A DNA stretch of 6,773 bases from Pseudomonadota bacterium. Lineage in GTDB: Bacteria > Pseudomonadota > Gammaproteobacteria > Pseudomonadales > Azotimanducaceae. The notes beneath the pieces were generated by a model. That model was not told the DNA's origin and searched no databases. It saw nothing but the letters and a program-made list of their open reading frames with translations. Below, one piece after another: positions 6,765 to 6,773 of this stretch (its first letter is position 1; each line of letters begins with the position of its first letter). The translations under genes and the position numbers were made by a program. The stretch is taken from positions 1 through 6,773 of the forward strand of contig JAQCAK010000105.1 in assembly GCA_027621895.1 (NCBI GenBank). Direction: 5' to 3'.

Positions 6765-6773
6765 AAATTCTTA

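Noticed and set aside
1..6773. Mobile elements, CRISPR arrays, tRNA or rRNA genes
   Set aside because: No direct-repeat arrays, transposase-like frames, terminal inverted repeats or RNA-gene signatures were seen; the window is filled by the sox operon.

Overview
The window holds one compact, single-strand sox operon for periplasmic thiosulfate oxidation. Every supported gene lies on the minus strand, so the operon reads from right to left: soxC, soxD, soxX, soxY, soxZ, soxA, soxK, soxB and a periplasmic DsrE-like gene. The compact Sox layout, Tat signals, c-type cytochromes and fairly high GC suggest a sulfur-oxidising proteobacterium. A gammaproteobacterium is my guess, but nothing here fixes the lineage.

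Layout. The right edge (6701-6773) is AT-rich, carries a perfect TATAAT, and is followed by a strong Shine-Dalgarno for soxC. soxC (6700-5399) and soxD (5415-4516) encode the molybdenum and diheme cytochrome subunits of sulfane dehydrogenase. soxX (4519-4175) is a monoheme cytochrome. soxY (4167-3715) and soxZ (3710-3396) encode the sulfur-carrier complex. soxA (3396-2601) is the SoxX partner but is broken by a frameshift near 2775. soxK (2604-2302) is the SoxAX-binding protein, soxB (2275-536) the thiosulfohydrolase, and the last gene (522-73) a DsrE-like protein. A hairpin at 51-72 directly follows its stop codon. No gap exceeds 75 bases; most junctions overlap or are a few bases wide.

How the genes work together (known biology). 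SoxAX(K) couples thiosulfate to the C-terminal cysteine of SoxY in SoxYZ. SoxB cleaves off the terminal sulfone as sulfate. SoxCD oxidises the remaining sulfane sulfur, and SoxB then releases the second sulfate. Having soxCD in the same operon points to complete oxidation to sulfate rather than sulfur-globule storage. No regulator (soxR) and no soxV, soxW, soxS, soxE or soxF lies inside the window.

I see no new system here. The points most worth following up are the soxA frameshift, which removes the catalytic-cysteine end of the protein; the DsrE-like protein closing the operon; a possible lipoprotein signal on the Tat-exported SoxB; and two extra cysteines in SoxY.
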